Assembly: GCA_002842695.1 (NCBI GenBank)
Contig: PHDT01000001.1
Span: forward strand, 124,001 to 188,000
Direction of reading: 5' to 3'
From: Bacteroidetes bacterium HGW-Bacteroidetes-10
GTDB taxonomy: Bacteria; Bacteroidota; Bacteroidia; Bacteroidales; UBA932
DNA length: 64,000 nt
The notes under the pieces were generated by a model. That model was not told the DNA's origin. It did no database searches and saw nothing but the letters and a program-made list of their open reading frames with translations. Below are positions 36,925-45,434 of the stretch, one piece after another. Both the position numbers and the translations under genes were made by a program. Position 1 is the first letter of the stretch. Each line of letters starts with the position of its first letter.

Positions 36925-36932
36925 CAAATATA
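36925..36932 (-). promoter_or_regulatory. putative -7 promoter element of queA
   Basis: TATATTTG on the minus strand, 26 bp before the GTG start, matches TAnnTTTG. Confidence 0.5.
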
Positions 36933-37344
36933 CCTTTAGATAAAAATCATCGTTTTTTGAGATTTTGTTTACAAATGTGGCTCACATAAATAAATTAAGA
37001 AATTTACTTATGTTAATTACAACTGTATACGTAATTAAGTTTTTTACATAGGTGAATTTTGCCTTATAAATATTGTCTATTGCTTGTTTTTATCGCTCAT
37101 ATATGCCTTTATTTCAGATTATTACATAAGTTAAGTTAAACTATTTTCAAGTCATTAATGTAGGTAATGTCATTAAAATTCGGTAAAAAGGCTATTATCA
37201 GGTATTTTATAAATCTTATATGCCTATTTCCCAATACATTATAGCGCATCAGCTCATGTATAGATAAAATAAAACAGAGTAATTGAAATAATATATGATT
37301 ATATTGAATATCTATTATTTAGATGTGAGTGCATCTTAATCGGT
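36933..37344. other. AT-rich intergenic stretch with inverted repeat
   Basis: About 410 bp of very AT-rich sequence without an ORF, RNA gene or terminator that I can recognise. It contains the inverted repeat TTAATTAC-10 nt-GTAATTAA (37013-37038) and several TTACATA/TTACTTA-like words. It separates queA from an XRE-type regulator and may hold operator sites; nothing firmer can be said. Confidence 0.4.
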
Positions 37345-37400
37345 TACATTTGTATTTTCCGCATATGTGACATTTGTAATCAATTATTATATTACATTTG
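37345..37400 (+). promoter_or_regulatory. three ACATTTG motifs at exact 24-bp spacing before the XRE regulator
   Basis: TACATTTG (37345), GACATTTG (37369) and TACATTTG (37393) are spaced exactly 24 bp apart. The last fits the -7 consensus TAnnTTTG and lies 22 bp before the ATG at 37422. The middle one may supply the -33 TTTG, 16 nt upstream of the last. The array could be nested promoters or an operator read by the downstream regulator. Confidence 0.5.
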
Positions 37401-37421
37401 TGTACTCTTAAGTTTACAGAT

Positions 37422-37910
37422 ATGAAAACCCGTTTACAGCAATTTTTGCAGCTTGAGCAGCTCTCTCCGGCAAGACTGGCAGACCTGCTTGGCATTCAGA
37501 GATCCGGATTATCACATATCCTCTCCGGCCGAAACAAACCAGGATTTGATTTTATTCAGAAACTCCTTACACGCTTCCCCACCCTTAATGCAGAGTGGCT
37601 CATCACCGGAAAGGGAAAAATGTACAAAGAGTATCCGGAGGAGAGTTCAAAACGTGATTCCAGACAAAGAATCTCCCCGGTTGAAATTGATTTTGAAAAC
37701 AAGCAGGAAAATGAAGAGAGCAACAACTCTTCTTTAGCGCCTGATTATGAGGAATATAACCTAAGCGAGGGCTTTTCTGAACCCTCTGAGAATTCAATAA
37801 AATCTGCATTACAGGGAAACGGGCAGAAAAACAGGGCTCTCAGAAAGATATTGCTGATATACTCTGACAATACCTTTACTGAGATTATCCCCGCTAAAAT
37901 TGGATTATAG
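37422..37910 (+). CDS. XRE-type helix-turn-helix transcriptional regulator
   Basis: A protein of 162 residues. The N-terminal domain, QFLQLEQLSPARLADLLGIQRSGLSHILSGRNKPGFDFIQKLLTRFPTLNAEWLITGKGKMY, is a Cro/C1-type DNA-binding domain of the form common in Bacteroidota. The C-terminal half is acidic and low in complexity and ends in a short hydrophobic part. The track start at 37398 is a TTG that falls inside the promoter motif; ATG 37422 is the better start. It precedes pyrD by 38 bp, which has its own promoter. Target genes are unknown; autoregulation is plausible. Confidence 0.85.
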   Translation: MKTRLQQFLQLEQLSPARLADLLGIQRSGLSHILSGRNKPGFDFIQKLLTRFPTLNAEWLITGKGKMYKEYPEESSKRDSRQRISPVEIDFENKQENEESNNSSLAPDYEEYNLSEGFSEPSENSIKSALQGNGQKNRALRKILLIYSDNTFTEIIPAKIGL

Positions 37911-37923
37911 GTATTAAAATTTC

Positions 37924-37931
37924 TATCTTTG
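37924..37931 (+). promoter_or_regulatory. putative -7 promoter element of pyrD-cinA
   Basis: TATCTTTG matches TAnnTTTG and lies 17 bp before the pyrD ATG, which leaves a very short leader. Confidence 0.5.
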
Positions 37932-37948
37932 CCGCAAATTCCTGAAAA

Positions 37949-38992
37949 ATGTTCCGGTTAATCCTTAAGCCTCTTCTTTTTTCCTTTTCACCTGAGACAG
38001 CTCACAATATTGTGGCAAGGCTTCTCATTTTGTTAAGATATATACCATTCTCATCTCAAATTTTAAGATTAATGTTCAGACCAAAATCTCCCCTTCTGGA
38101 GAGAGAGGTTATGGGAATTAAGTTTCCTAACCCTGTTGGTTTTGCAGCAGGATTTGACAAAAATGGTGAGATGTATAACGAACTCTCTGACTTTGGATTT
38201 GGGTTCGTTGAAATTGGCTCTGTAACACCCAATGAACAACCTGGCAACCCAAAACCTAGGATATTCAGACTTGTGGAAGATAATGCCATTATCAACAGAA
38301 TGGGCATTAACAATAAAGGGGTAAAATATACTGTATCAAGACTTAAGGATCAAAAACCAAGAGTTATAATTGGTGGAAATATTATTAAGAGCACCACAAG
38401 TTCAAACGATAAGGCCCCTCTGGATTATGAAAAATCATTTGCTCAGCTTTATGACTTTGTAGATTATTTTGTTGTAAATGTCTCATGTCCAAATGTTAAA
38501 GGGCTAACTAAATTACAGGATATAACTTCTTTATCTGAAATCGTTGATAAACTGACTACTCTCAGAAAATATTTCGATGATTACAGACCAATACTTCTTA
38601 AAGTATCACCAGACCTTACATATGAACAACTGGACGAAATAATTGAGTTAATTCTGATTTCAGGTCTTGACGGTATTGTGGCTACAAACACAACTACCAC
38701 CAGGGATGGGCTTAAGACATTCAGGGAGAGGGTTGAATTCGTTGGCGAGGGAGGACTGAGCGGAGCTCCGCTGTTTAGTAAAAGCCTCGAAATGGTCAGA
38801 TACATCAATAAAAAAACAAACGGCCAGCTTCCGATTATTGGCGTCGGAGGGATCATGACTCCCGCTCAGGCTCAGGAGATGCTTGATGCAGGCGCAAGTC
38901 TAATCCAGATATATACCGGCTTCATTTACAATGGCCCGGGATTCGTTCGGTCAATAATAAGGCATTTGTCAAAAAGAAGCAAATTATGCTGA
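37949..38992 (+). CDS. pyrD: dihydroorotate dehydrogenase, class 2 type
   Basis: PyrD oxidises dihydroorotate to orotate with FMN. The 347 residues begin with the membrane-associating helical extension of class 2 (quinone-linked) enzymes (FRLILKPLLFSFSPETAHNIVARLL). The FMN barrel follows: NPVGFAAGFDKNGE, NRMGINNKG and ATNTTTTRDG. The catalytic-base motif reads VNVSCPNVKGL with Cys180, whereas the E. coli class 2 enzyme has Ser there; Cys is the class 1 residue. Such a Cys may be usual in Bacteroidota, which I cannot check. The gene overlaps cinA by 7 bp. Confidence 0.93.
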   Translation: MFRLILKPLLFSFSPETAHNIVARLLILLRYIPFSSQILRLMFRPKSPLLEREVMGIKFPNPVGFAAGFDKNGEMYNELSDFGFGFVEIGSVTPNEQPGNPKPRIFRLVEDNAIINRMGINNKGVKYTVSRLKDQKPRVIIGGNIIKSTTSSNDKAPLDYEKSFAQLYDFVDYFVVNVSCPNVKGLTKLQDITSLSEIVDKLTTLRKYFDDYRPILLKVSPDLTYEQLDEIIELILISGLDGIVATNTTTTRDGLKTFRERVEFVGEGGLSGAPLFSKSLEMVRYINKKTNGQLPIIGVGGIMTPAQAQEMLDAGASLIQIYTGFIYNGPGFVRSIIRHLSKRSKLC

Positions 38993-40242
38993 CAGCTTCA
39001 GTTTGTACTATTGGTGACGAAATTCTCATTGGTCAGATAGTTGACACAAATTCATCCTATATTGCAGGTAAACTTAATGCCATTGGCGTGAAAGTTAACC
39101 ATATGCAATCTATTGCAGATGATGAAGATGAAATAATTTCATCTCTGAAACTGGCTCTTTCTAAAACTGATATTGTAATTGTTACCGGTGGGCTAGGGCC
39201 AACAAAGGATGACATCACCAAAAAAGCCATCATGAAGATGGCCGGAACTAAATCTCTGGTTTGCAACAGTAAACAGCTTGAGGTTATTGAAGGGATATGC
39301 AGAAAACGTGGAATTGAGCTCTCTGATCTAAACAAAGAACAGGCATTTGTCCCTGAAAATTCCACAATTATCGTTAATAAAAGTGGCACTGCACCAGGTA
39401 TGATGTTCGAAATTGAAGGGAGACTTCTCTTCTCTCTTCCCGGAGTGCCATACGAGATGCAGTTCCTGATGGATGGAGTTATTGGCAACATACTTGAAAT
39501 CAGGAAACCTGAAACAATCTACCATAAAACAATAGCTACATTCGGAATTCCAGAGTCTACTCTTGCTAAACAAATTGAAAACTGGGAAGATAATCTTCCG
39601 GCGGGAGTTAAACTTGCATATCTCCCAAACCCGCTTACAGGAGTAAAGCTGAGACTCTCTATGTATGACAGCTCAGTTACCGATAAGGAGAATGTGGCTA
39701 ATGAGCTTTTTAATGAACTAAAACCTGTTTTGGGTAATGCAATATATGGAAAGGATTCTGACACTCTTGAAAAGGTCATTTCTGAGTATTTAATATCCAG
39801 AGGAGAGACTCTTTCTGTTGCAGAATCCTGTACTGGAGGAAAAATATCTTCAATGCTTACTTTTAACGAAGGAGCATCGCGCCTCTTTAAAGGCGGAATT
39901 GTTGCCTATGATAATAACGTAAAACAGGAAATTCTTGATGTTCCTGATGAAATTATTATTAGATACGGAGCCGTGAGCGAGGAGTGCGCTGCAGCAATGG
40001 CAGAAGGAATAAGAAAGAAGCTGGGAACAACTTATGCAATTGCTACATCCGGAATTGCAGGACCTGGAGGAGGGAGTCAAGAAAAACCTGCCGGAACTAT
40101 ATGTATTGCTGTTGCTGGGCCAGGATTTGTAAAAACAAAGAGAGCTCGGCTCTCAGGAGACAGGGCAAGAAACATAGACAGATTTTCATCTGAAGCACTA
40201 AATTTTCTCAGAATTTGTCTGAATTTTGAACCTTCGCTATAA
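38986..40242 (+). CDS. cinA: CinA family nicotinamide-nucleotide amidohydrolase/damage-inducible protein
   Basis: The 418-residue protein has both CinA halves. The N-terminal MoaB/COG1058 domain includes CTIGDEILIGQIVDTNSSYIAGKL and VTGGLGPTKDDITK. The C-terminal amidase domain includes LSVAESCTGGKISSML and SGIAGPGGGSQEKPAGTI. The C-terminal domain deamidates nicotinamide mononucleotide in pyridine nucleotide recycling; the N-terminal domain has ADP-ribose pyrophosphatase activity in studied homologs. It overlaps pyrD by 7 bp and is co-transcribed with it. Confidence 0.93.
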   Translation: MLTASVCTIGDEILIGQIVDTNSSYIAGKLNAIGVKVNHMQSIADDEDEIISSLKLALSKTDIVIVTGGLGPTKDDITKKAIMKMAGTKSLVCNSKQLEVIEGICRKRGIELSDLNKEQAFVPENSTIIVNKSGTAPGMMFEIEGRLLFSLPGVPYEMQFLMDGVIGNILEIRKPETIYHKTIATFGIPESTLAKQIENWEDNLPAGVKLAYLPNPLTGVKLRLSMYDSSVTDKENVANELFNELKPVLGNAIYGKDSDTLEKVISEYLISRGETLSVAESCTGGKISSMLTFNEGASRLFKGGIVAYDNNVKQEILDVPDEIIIRYGAVSEECAAAMAEGIRKKLGTTYAIATSGIAGPGGGSQEKPAGTICIAVAGPGFVKTKRARLSGDRARNIDRFSSEALNFLRICLNFEPSL

Positions 40243-40271
40243 TACATTTAAATAATTCACAGTCATGCTTT

Positions 40272-40308
40272 ATAACAAATACGTTTATATTTATAACATA
40301 TTTGTTAT
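40272..40308. promoter_or_regulatory. inverted repeat ATAACAAATA/TATTTGTTAT upstream of the serine hydrolase
   Basis: Perfect 10-bp arms (40272-40281 and 40299-40308) are separated by 17 bp and lie 21 bp before the ATG at 40330. The AT-rich composition makes chance occurrence possible. It could be an operator, or a weak hairpin after cinA. Confidence 0.35.
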
Positions 40309-40329
40309 TATATTAATTAAAAACTGTAT

Positions 40330-41442
40330 ATGAAGCGTTTAATTTTATCGGCTATTTTAATATCAAACCTTATGATTTCATGTAAATCCGGACAGGAGGA
40401 CACAAATTCAGTTGCTATTCAGAAACTGGATTCTCTGTTCAGTTCTCAGTATCCGGCAGATGAGCCGGGCGCAACTATTCTTATTTTAAGAGGTGACTCA
40501 GTAATATTTGGAAAGGGATATGGTATTGCAGACATGGAGACAAACGAACCTGCAGGCGGGGAGACTTTTTACAACATAGCATCTGTATCAAAACAGTTTT
40601 CCGGGGTTGCTCTTATGATGCTGGCACAGGAAGGAAAACTCTCACTTGACGATAATGTAAAAAAATGGTTTCCGCATTTCAAAGCCCCCTTCTACGAAAA
40701 GATAACTCTGAGGCATCTCCTCTCCCACACCTCCGGCATTCCGGATTCAAGAGACAGAACTGACAGAATTTTTGTTACCACAGCCACAGATACCCTTTCC
40801 TACAGTTATCTCGAAAAACTTGAAGAATTGAATTTCGAACCAGGAGCTTCATATGAGTACATGAATCCCACTTTCCAGCTCATGTACACAATAATTGAAA
40901 AGGCATCCGGAATGCAGTTTGATGAGTTTATGCGCAAAAGGATTTTTGATCCTGCAGGAATGAAAGAGGCAATATACTTTGAAGAGGGACGCGAAATACC
41001 CAGAATGGCTCATGGATATCTTGAAAACAAGGATAGCTCAGGATTTATGCAATTTGACTATGGAGAGGAGTCTTTCTTTGCCACCAAAGCAGATGGCGGT
41101 CTCTACACCTCTGTAAGAGAATTTGTTAAGTGGGAACAGGCCCTGAGGAACAACATTCTTATCTCAGAAGAGACTCTCAGAACTGCCCAGACTCCAAAAA
41201 TTGCAATAGCTGATATGCCGGGGCACTCTTATGGATACGGATGGTTTATTGAACAAAGAGACGGATTTCCAGATAAGATATACCATACTGGTGATAATGG
41301 CGGATTCCAGATATATGCGGCCAGATATCCCAAAGAGGAAATCCTTATTCTTATTTTCTCAAACAGAAACGACCGCAACAGAGAGGAAAACGCTCAGAAA
41401 ACAGACGAGATTATAAAAGAGGCCGGCTGGTTCCAGCAGTAA
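40330..41442 (+). CDS. serine hydrolase lipoprotein, class C beta-lactamase family
   Basis: The 370-residue protein has a lipoprotein signal with lipobox LMISC (Cys18). A penicillin-binding-protein-like esterase domain follows. The nucleophile is Ser85 with Lys88 in NIASVSKQF; a YxN-type motif is YEYMNP, and HTGDNGGF replaces KTG as in many family members. Such enzymes act as esterases or D-amino-acid peptidases; true beta-lactamase activity cannot be assumed. It is convergent with the SDR gene, only 3 bp apart. Confidence 0.88.
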   Translation: MKRLILSAILISNLMISCKSGQEDTNSVAIQKLDSLFSSQYPADEPGATILILRGDSVIFGKGYGIADMETNEPAGGETFYNIASVSKQFSGVALMMLAQEGKLSLDDNVKKWFPHFKAPFYEKITLRHLLSHTSGIPDSRDRTDRIFVTTATDTLSYSYLEKLEELNFEPGASYEYMNPTFQLMYTIIEKASGMQFDEFMRKRIFDPAGMKEAIYFEEGREIPRMAHGYLENKDSSGFMQFDYGEESFFATKADGGLYTSVREFVKWEQALRNNILISEETLRTAQTPKIAIADMPGHSYGYGWFIEQRDGFPDKIYHTGDNGGFQIYAARYPKEEILILIFSNRNDRNREENAQKTDEIIKEAGWFQQ

Positions 41443-41445
41443 AGG

Positions 41446-42207
41446 CTAAAGCTTTTTATCTGTAATAGATACGCTGGCCTGAGCAGTCGGCATTACAACA
41501 ACATCACTCACATTTACATGAGGAGGAGCTGATGCTACAAATACAACCACATTTGCAATATCCTGAGCCACCAATGGCTGAAATCCCTTGTAAACATCTG
41601 AAGCCCTGGATGCATCTCCCTTAAACCTTACAAGTGAAAACTCAGTCTCAACAGCTCCCGGACATACCTGAGAGACCCTGATATTGAATTTGTGAAGGTC
41701 CATCATCATTCCCCTTGAAATTGCATCAACAGCATGCTTGGTTGCACAATAAACATTTCCGTTGGGATAGACATCTTTTCCTGCAATTGATCCAATATTG
41801 ATAATATGACCTGAACCACGCTTAATCATGATATTGGCAACAATTTTGGAAACATAGAGCAATCCCTTGACATTGGTGTCAATCATCCTCTCCCAGTCAT
41901 CAATCACTCCCTGATGAATAGGATTGAGCCCTACCGCGAGTCCGGCATTGTTAACCAAAAGATCAATTTCTGCCCACTGAGGAGGAAGATTTCCTATATA
42001 ATGCTCTACCTGAGACAATTCTCTTACATCAAAACTAAGTGTAAGTACCTTTGTTTTGTATTCGGTCTCAATTTTTTTTGCCAATTTTGATAACTGTGAA
42101 ACTCTGCGGCCAGTAATTATAAGCTTATAACCCTCATTTGCCAGAGAACAGGCAACCGCCTCTCCTATTCCGGATGATGCTCCGGTAATCAACGCTATTT
42201 TTCCCAT
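41446..42207 (-). CDS. SDR family NAD(P)-dependent oxidoreductase (YdfG-like)
   Basis: A 253-residue classical short-chain dehydrogenase with TGASSGIG (cofactor loop), NNAGLAVG, the catalytic Ser in INIGSIAG and YCATK (YxxxK). The sequence is close to the YdfG/serine 3-dehydrogenase branch, which oxidises 3-hydroxy acids with NADP. The basic GRR after the second strand (LIITGRR) suggests NADP(H). It follows the M19 dipeptidase by 10 bp and is probably in its operon. Confidence 0.9.
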   Translation of the reverse strand: MGKIALITGASSGIGEAVACSLANEGYKLIITGRRVSQLSKLAKKIETEYKTKVLTLSFDVRELSQVEHYIGNLPPQWAEIDLLVNNAGLAVGLNPIHQGVIDDWERMIDTNVKGLLYVSKIVANIMIKRGSGHIINIGSIAGKDVYPNGNVYCATKHAVDAISRGMMMDLHKFNIRVSQVCPGAVETEFSLVRFKGDASRASDVYKGFQPLVAQDIANVVVFVASAPPHVNVSDVVVMPTAQASVSITDKKL

Positions 42208-42217
42208 ATAGTATTTA

Positions 42218-43297
42218 TTATTCCAGTAATCTGAGGAAGTTTTCTCCCAAAATCATTTTAATATCATCTTCATTGTAGCCTCTTACCATAAGCTCCTCTG
42301 TAATAAGAGGAAGTTTATCAACACCTTCCATTCCTGCGGGAGTGACTTCGATTCCGTCAAAGTCTGTGCCAATTCCTGCATGCATAGGACCAACAAGTTT
42401 AACTACGTGGTCTATATGGTCTACAATTTCTTTATATGAAGGCCTTTCCAGTGCCTCCATCTCTGCTTTGGCTGCATCATATTGGGTTTGGAATTTTTCA
42501 GGGCTCTCTTTCCAGAGCTTCTCAACCTCCTCGAATTTGTCGCAAAGAGGCCAGAATTTTTCTGCGTAATCACTATTCAGGAAAGGCGGATAGAAGTTAA
42601 TCTGAACTACTCCTCCGGTTTTCGCAATTGCAATAATCATTTCGTCTGTAAGGTTACGCGGATGGTTTGCTATTGCCCTGCAACATGAGTGAGTTGCAAC
42701 AACAGGAGAATCTGAGTTTTTAATAACATCCCAGAATGCCTCATCAGAAATATGAGAGACGTCGATGAGCATTCCAAGCCGGTTCATCTCCTTAACAACC
42801 TCGAGGCCAAACGGGCTAAGACCGTTCCAGCGCTTTTCCTTTGGCGCACATGAGTCGCATATCTCATTGTTCCTGGCATGAGTAAGTGTCATATAACGTA
42901 CACCCATATCGTAGAAGAGTCTTAACAGGCTGAGGTCTTTCTGAATAGGATCCCCATTTTCCATTCCAAGAAAAATGGATGCCTTATCATTTTCGAAATT
43001 CTCTCTTGCATCATCTGCAGAGAGTGCCACAGCAACACTATCGCTGTTTGCCTCCACCGCATCATAGGTTCTGGCAACCATCTGCATTGCACGCCTTGTT
43101 GCAGCATCGGGCTCAAGTGTATTTGGAGTGTATATTGCAAAAAAGGCAGCATTAAGCCCGCCCTCTTTCATCCTTATAAAATCAAAATGCCCTTCTGCTC
43201 CTCTCTCCGAAAGCGATGCCCCATTCAGAAGTCTGATTGGAGTATCGCAATGGGAATCTAGCACAAAGGCACTTTGGTGTATTTTTTCGCTTTTCAT
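42218..43297 (-). CDS. membrane dipeptidase (M19, renal dipeptidase family)
   Basis: M19 zinc dipeptidases cleave dipeptides, including those with D-residues. The protein has the metal-binding FVLDSHCDTP (HxD), GMENGDP, VRYMTLTHARNN, LIDVSHIS, PVVATHSCCRAIANHPRN and HAGIGTDFDG. I prefer ATG 43297 (about 360 residues), because a TATCTTTA promoter-like word overlaps the track start at 43321; either start keeps the whole domain. No signal peptide is visible, so it is probably cytoplasmic. Confidence 0.9.
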   Translation of the reverse strand: MKSEKIHQSAFVLDSHCDTPIRLLNGASLSERGAEGHFDFIRMKEGGLNAAFFAIYTPNTLEPDAATRRAMQMVARTYDAVEANSDSVAVALSADDARENFENDKASIFLGMENGDPIQKDLSLLRLFYDMGVRYMTLTHARNNEICDSCAPKEKRWNGLSPFGLEVVKEMNRLGMLIDVSHISDEAFWDVIKNSDSPVVATHSCCRAIANHPRNLTDEMIIAIAKTGGVVQINFYPPFLNSDYAEKFWPLCDKFEEVEKLWKESPEKFQTQYDAAKAEMEALERPSYKEIVDHIDHVVKLVGPMHAGIGTDFDGIEVTPAGMEGVDKLPLITEELMVRGYNEDDIKMILGENFLRLLE

Positions 43298-43348
43298 ATC
43301 TATCTTTTGGAAAATTTCCATAAAGATAGAAATAAATCTTTCGCCAGT

Positions 43349-44233
43349 TTATTTTGAAGAAGTTATTCTTTTAATTGAAGCTCCGGAGCTTGTTTCAATG
43401 TTTTTCATCACCGGACTTCCTGCGTATCTTACTGTAGATCCGCCTGAAATCTCAGCAGAGATGGAGCCGGTTACATTTGTTGTAACATTGCTCACACCGC
43501 TGGCTTCAATTTCAACATCCTTCACGATAAAATTCCCGGCATCCAGATTTGAAGCTCCGGAAGCTTCAAATATTGCATTAGTTGCAGAGCCTTTCATTTT
43601 TACTTTTGTTGCTCCTGAAATTGAAATTTCAATCTGTGAAGTGTTTCCTGAATAATCCATTTTGGCTGCTCCGCTGCCACCTAGTTTAATATCAGACGCA
43701 TCCTGATCTATCATAACATTAGATGCTCCTGAAATATCATATTTGACAATCTGTGACTTGCCTTTCATCTCGAGCCTTGAAGCGCCGCTTACTACTACAG
43801 TTGCAGTACCTGCGTTTATAATCAGTCCTTCTGCCGTAACGGCTCCGCTTAAATCACCCTTAAAAGTTGCAGGTGAAAAAATTCCGGAAGATTTAAGGCT
43901 TAATGCTCCTGAAAGATATAGTTTTTCAAGCTGTGAAACAGTAATCGTGGCTTTTACTGATTTCATATTCCTTTTAAGCGAATTGGGCATTCTGTCTGTA
44001 TCAAGATCAAGGTGCAGAACTCCGTCTTTTACCTTTACATCGATATATTGACTAATCTCTTTGCTGGTTGTAGTTGAGACAGAGCTTGAAGATGATTTTG
44101 AAAGGGTAATCTCAAATACACCTCCTGCATTAATGCCGGTAAAGTTTCCAACCGGATGGTTTTTGGTTATATCCTGAGCAGAGAGAGATACCGTCAGCGC
44201 CAAAAACATAATGAGAGTTAATAGCTTTTTCAT
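43349..44233 (-). CDS. DUF2807 (head GIN domain) surface protein
   Basis: A 294-residue secreted protein: signal peptide MKKLLTLIMFLALTVSLSAQ, then repeated short beta-strand units rich in Gly, Ala and Ser (SGAVTAEG, SGASRLEMKG, SGASNVMIDQDASD). These units are typical of the DUF2807/GIN right-handed beta-helix. The function of this family is unknown; it is often linked to an ECF sigma factor, as here. It is third in a sigma factor-membrane protein-GIN arrangement, but a 66-bp gap with its own palindrome suggests separate expression. Confidence 0.88.
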   Translation of the reverse strand: MKKLLTLIMFLALTVSLSAQDITKNHPVGNFTGINAGGVFEITLSKSSSSSVSTTTSKEISQYIDVKVKDGVLHLDLDTDRMPNSLKRNMKSVKATITVSQLEKLYLSGALSLKSSGIFSPATFKGDLSGAVTAEGLIINAGTATVVVSGASRLEMKGKSQIVKYDISGASNVMIDQDASDIKLGGSGAAKMDYSGNTSQIEISISGATKVKMKGSATNAIFEASGASNLDAGNFIVKDVEIEASGVSNVTTNVTGSISAEISGGSTVRYAGSPVMKNIETSSGASIKRITSSK

Positions 44234-44278
44234 TGTAATGTTTGTTAGTTAAATTGTTGTAAAAGAGTTAAATATATG

Positions 44279-44294
44279 AGATTATGCATAATCT
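44279..44294. promoter_or_regulatory. 16-bp perfect palindrome upstream of the DUF2807 gene
   Basis: AGATTATGCATAATCT is fully self-complementary and lies just upstream of the minus-strand word TATATTTA, a near match to the -7 consensus. It may be an operator for the DUF2807 gene. Confidence 0.4.
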
Positions 44295-44299
44295 TCGTT

Positions 44300-44782
44300 T
44301 TATTTTGTAATAAGGGATGCGACATATTTTTCCAGTCTGTCTGCTCCCTCTAGTTTGTTTGTATAATAACCTTTAATAATCTCCCTGCGCTCCCTGCTGC
44401 TAATTGATTCAGGAAGCTGATCTGTAATGGGAACGATCTCTTCTTCAAGTTGTCTTAAAGTAGACTCAACATTGAGTTTCTCTCCAGGTTCAAGACCGGT
44501 GGCCATCTCCTCGATTCGATCGCTCTGTTCAGAGAGCATCTGAGCATAATATTCTCCCGATTCGAGTTTTGTAATTCTGTTATTCACAAAAACAGGAATT
44601 GCAAGCATAATTACTATTGCAGATGCAATTGCCAGCTTTGCCCAGTAAGGCATGAATACTATTTTAGGGTCACTTTTTGTTGCAGAAAGTCTCTTCATAA
44701 ACCTCTCCTTATGACCTGATAGCAGTTGTTCATTTTCAAACCCGCCTCTGTTTTCCTCTATAAAATTCTTTAAATTGTCCAT
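44300..44782 (-). CDS. single-pass membrane protein, probable anti-sigma factor
   Basis: About 160 residues: a cytoplasmic N-terminal part (MDNLKNFIEENRGGFENEQL), one transmembrane helix (LAIASAIVIMLAIPVFV, about 50-68), and an acidic helical C-terminal part. I find no recognised domain. Its place, 18 bp after the ECF sigma gene, and its topology suggest an anti-sigma factor or sensor. The track start at 44797 is a TTG within the SD; GGAGG sits about 8 nt before ATG 44782, which is my start. Confidence 0.7.
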   Translation of the reverse strand: MDNLKNFIEENRGGFENEQLLSGHKERFMKRLSATKSDPKIVFMPYWAKLAIASAIVIMLAIPVFVNNRITKLESGEYYAQMLSEQSDRIEEMATGLEPGEKLNVESTLRQLEEEIVPITDQLPESISSRERREIIKGYYTNKLEGADRLEKYVASLITK

Positions 44783-44800
44783 TTCCATTTCCTCCAATAT

Positions 44801-45340
44801 TTAACTTCTACCTTTCCTCTTTTCGAGCTCCTCGATTATCCTTGCTTTTCCTCGTATGTACTGAGTCCTTACCGAAACCTCCTTTAAACCTGTTATCTGA
44901 GCAACCTCTTCATAGTCATAGCCTTCAAAAAGAACAAGTGATAAAACCACTCTGTATCCCTCTGCCAGCGTCTGAATGACATCTTTTACCTGACTTACGG
45001 TAACGCCTCTGAATGTGTACTCTTCATAACTGTCGGTCTCTGTAAGAGTGTTTTTCAACTCTTCGCTGTGAAGCAGATTTTCATCTGATTTCTTTTTTCT
45101 TAACCTGTCAATTGAGAGATTGATGCAAACCCTTGTGAGCCATGAATCCCTCTCTCTGGTTGTCCCAAACTCCTCCCGGGCAAAGTATTTCAGCAGAGTG
45201 TCGTGCATTACCTCTTCTGCCTCCATACTATTGTTAAGAATCCTCAGACTTGTGTAGAACAGCCTCTTATGACATTCATCGTATGTTCTCTCCTCCCTTG
45301 TGGGAGTTCGTCTGAAACTGCTGAATACCTTATTCATCAT
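44801..45340 (-). CDS. ECF-type RNA polymerase sigma factor
   Basis: The 179-residue protein has a sigma region 2 (CHKRLFYTSLRILNNSMEAEEVMHDTLLKYF...SWLTRVCINLSIDRLRKKK). Region 4 (VIQTLAEGYRVVLSLVLFEGYDYEEVAQITGLKEVSVRTQYIRGKARI) follows, with no N-terminal extension, as in ECF factors. It probably directs its own operon and possibly the DUF2807 gene. Two ATGs stand in tandem at the start. Confidence 0.92.
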   Translation of the reverse strand: MMNKVFSSFRRTPTREERTYDECHKRLFYTSLRILNNSMEAEEVMHDTLLKYFAREEFGTTRERDSWLTRVCINLSIDRLRKKKSDENLLHSEELKNTLTETDSYEEYTFRGVTVSQVKDVIQTLAEGYRVVLSLVLFEGYDYEEVAQITGLKEVSVRTQYIRGKARIIEELEKRKGRS

Positions 45341-45434
45341 CTCTTCTTTCTGCTATTTAAACGAAATCAATTTTCGATTGTTGCATCTTTTATAAAATAA
45401 TGGTTGTAATTTCGAATAAAATTAAATTTAAAAT

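Noticed and set aside
37345-37400. CRISPR or replication-origin iterons
   Set aside because: Only three short motifs, overlapping promoter consensus, with no DnaA-box cluster, dnaA gene or cas genes.
43128-43655. 175-codon plus-strand ORF across the M19 dipeptidase and DUF2807 genes
   Set aside because: Antisense to repetitive DUF2807 sequence; the repeat makes a long open antisense frame likely by chance.
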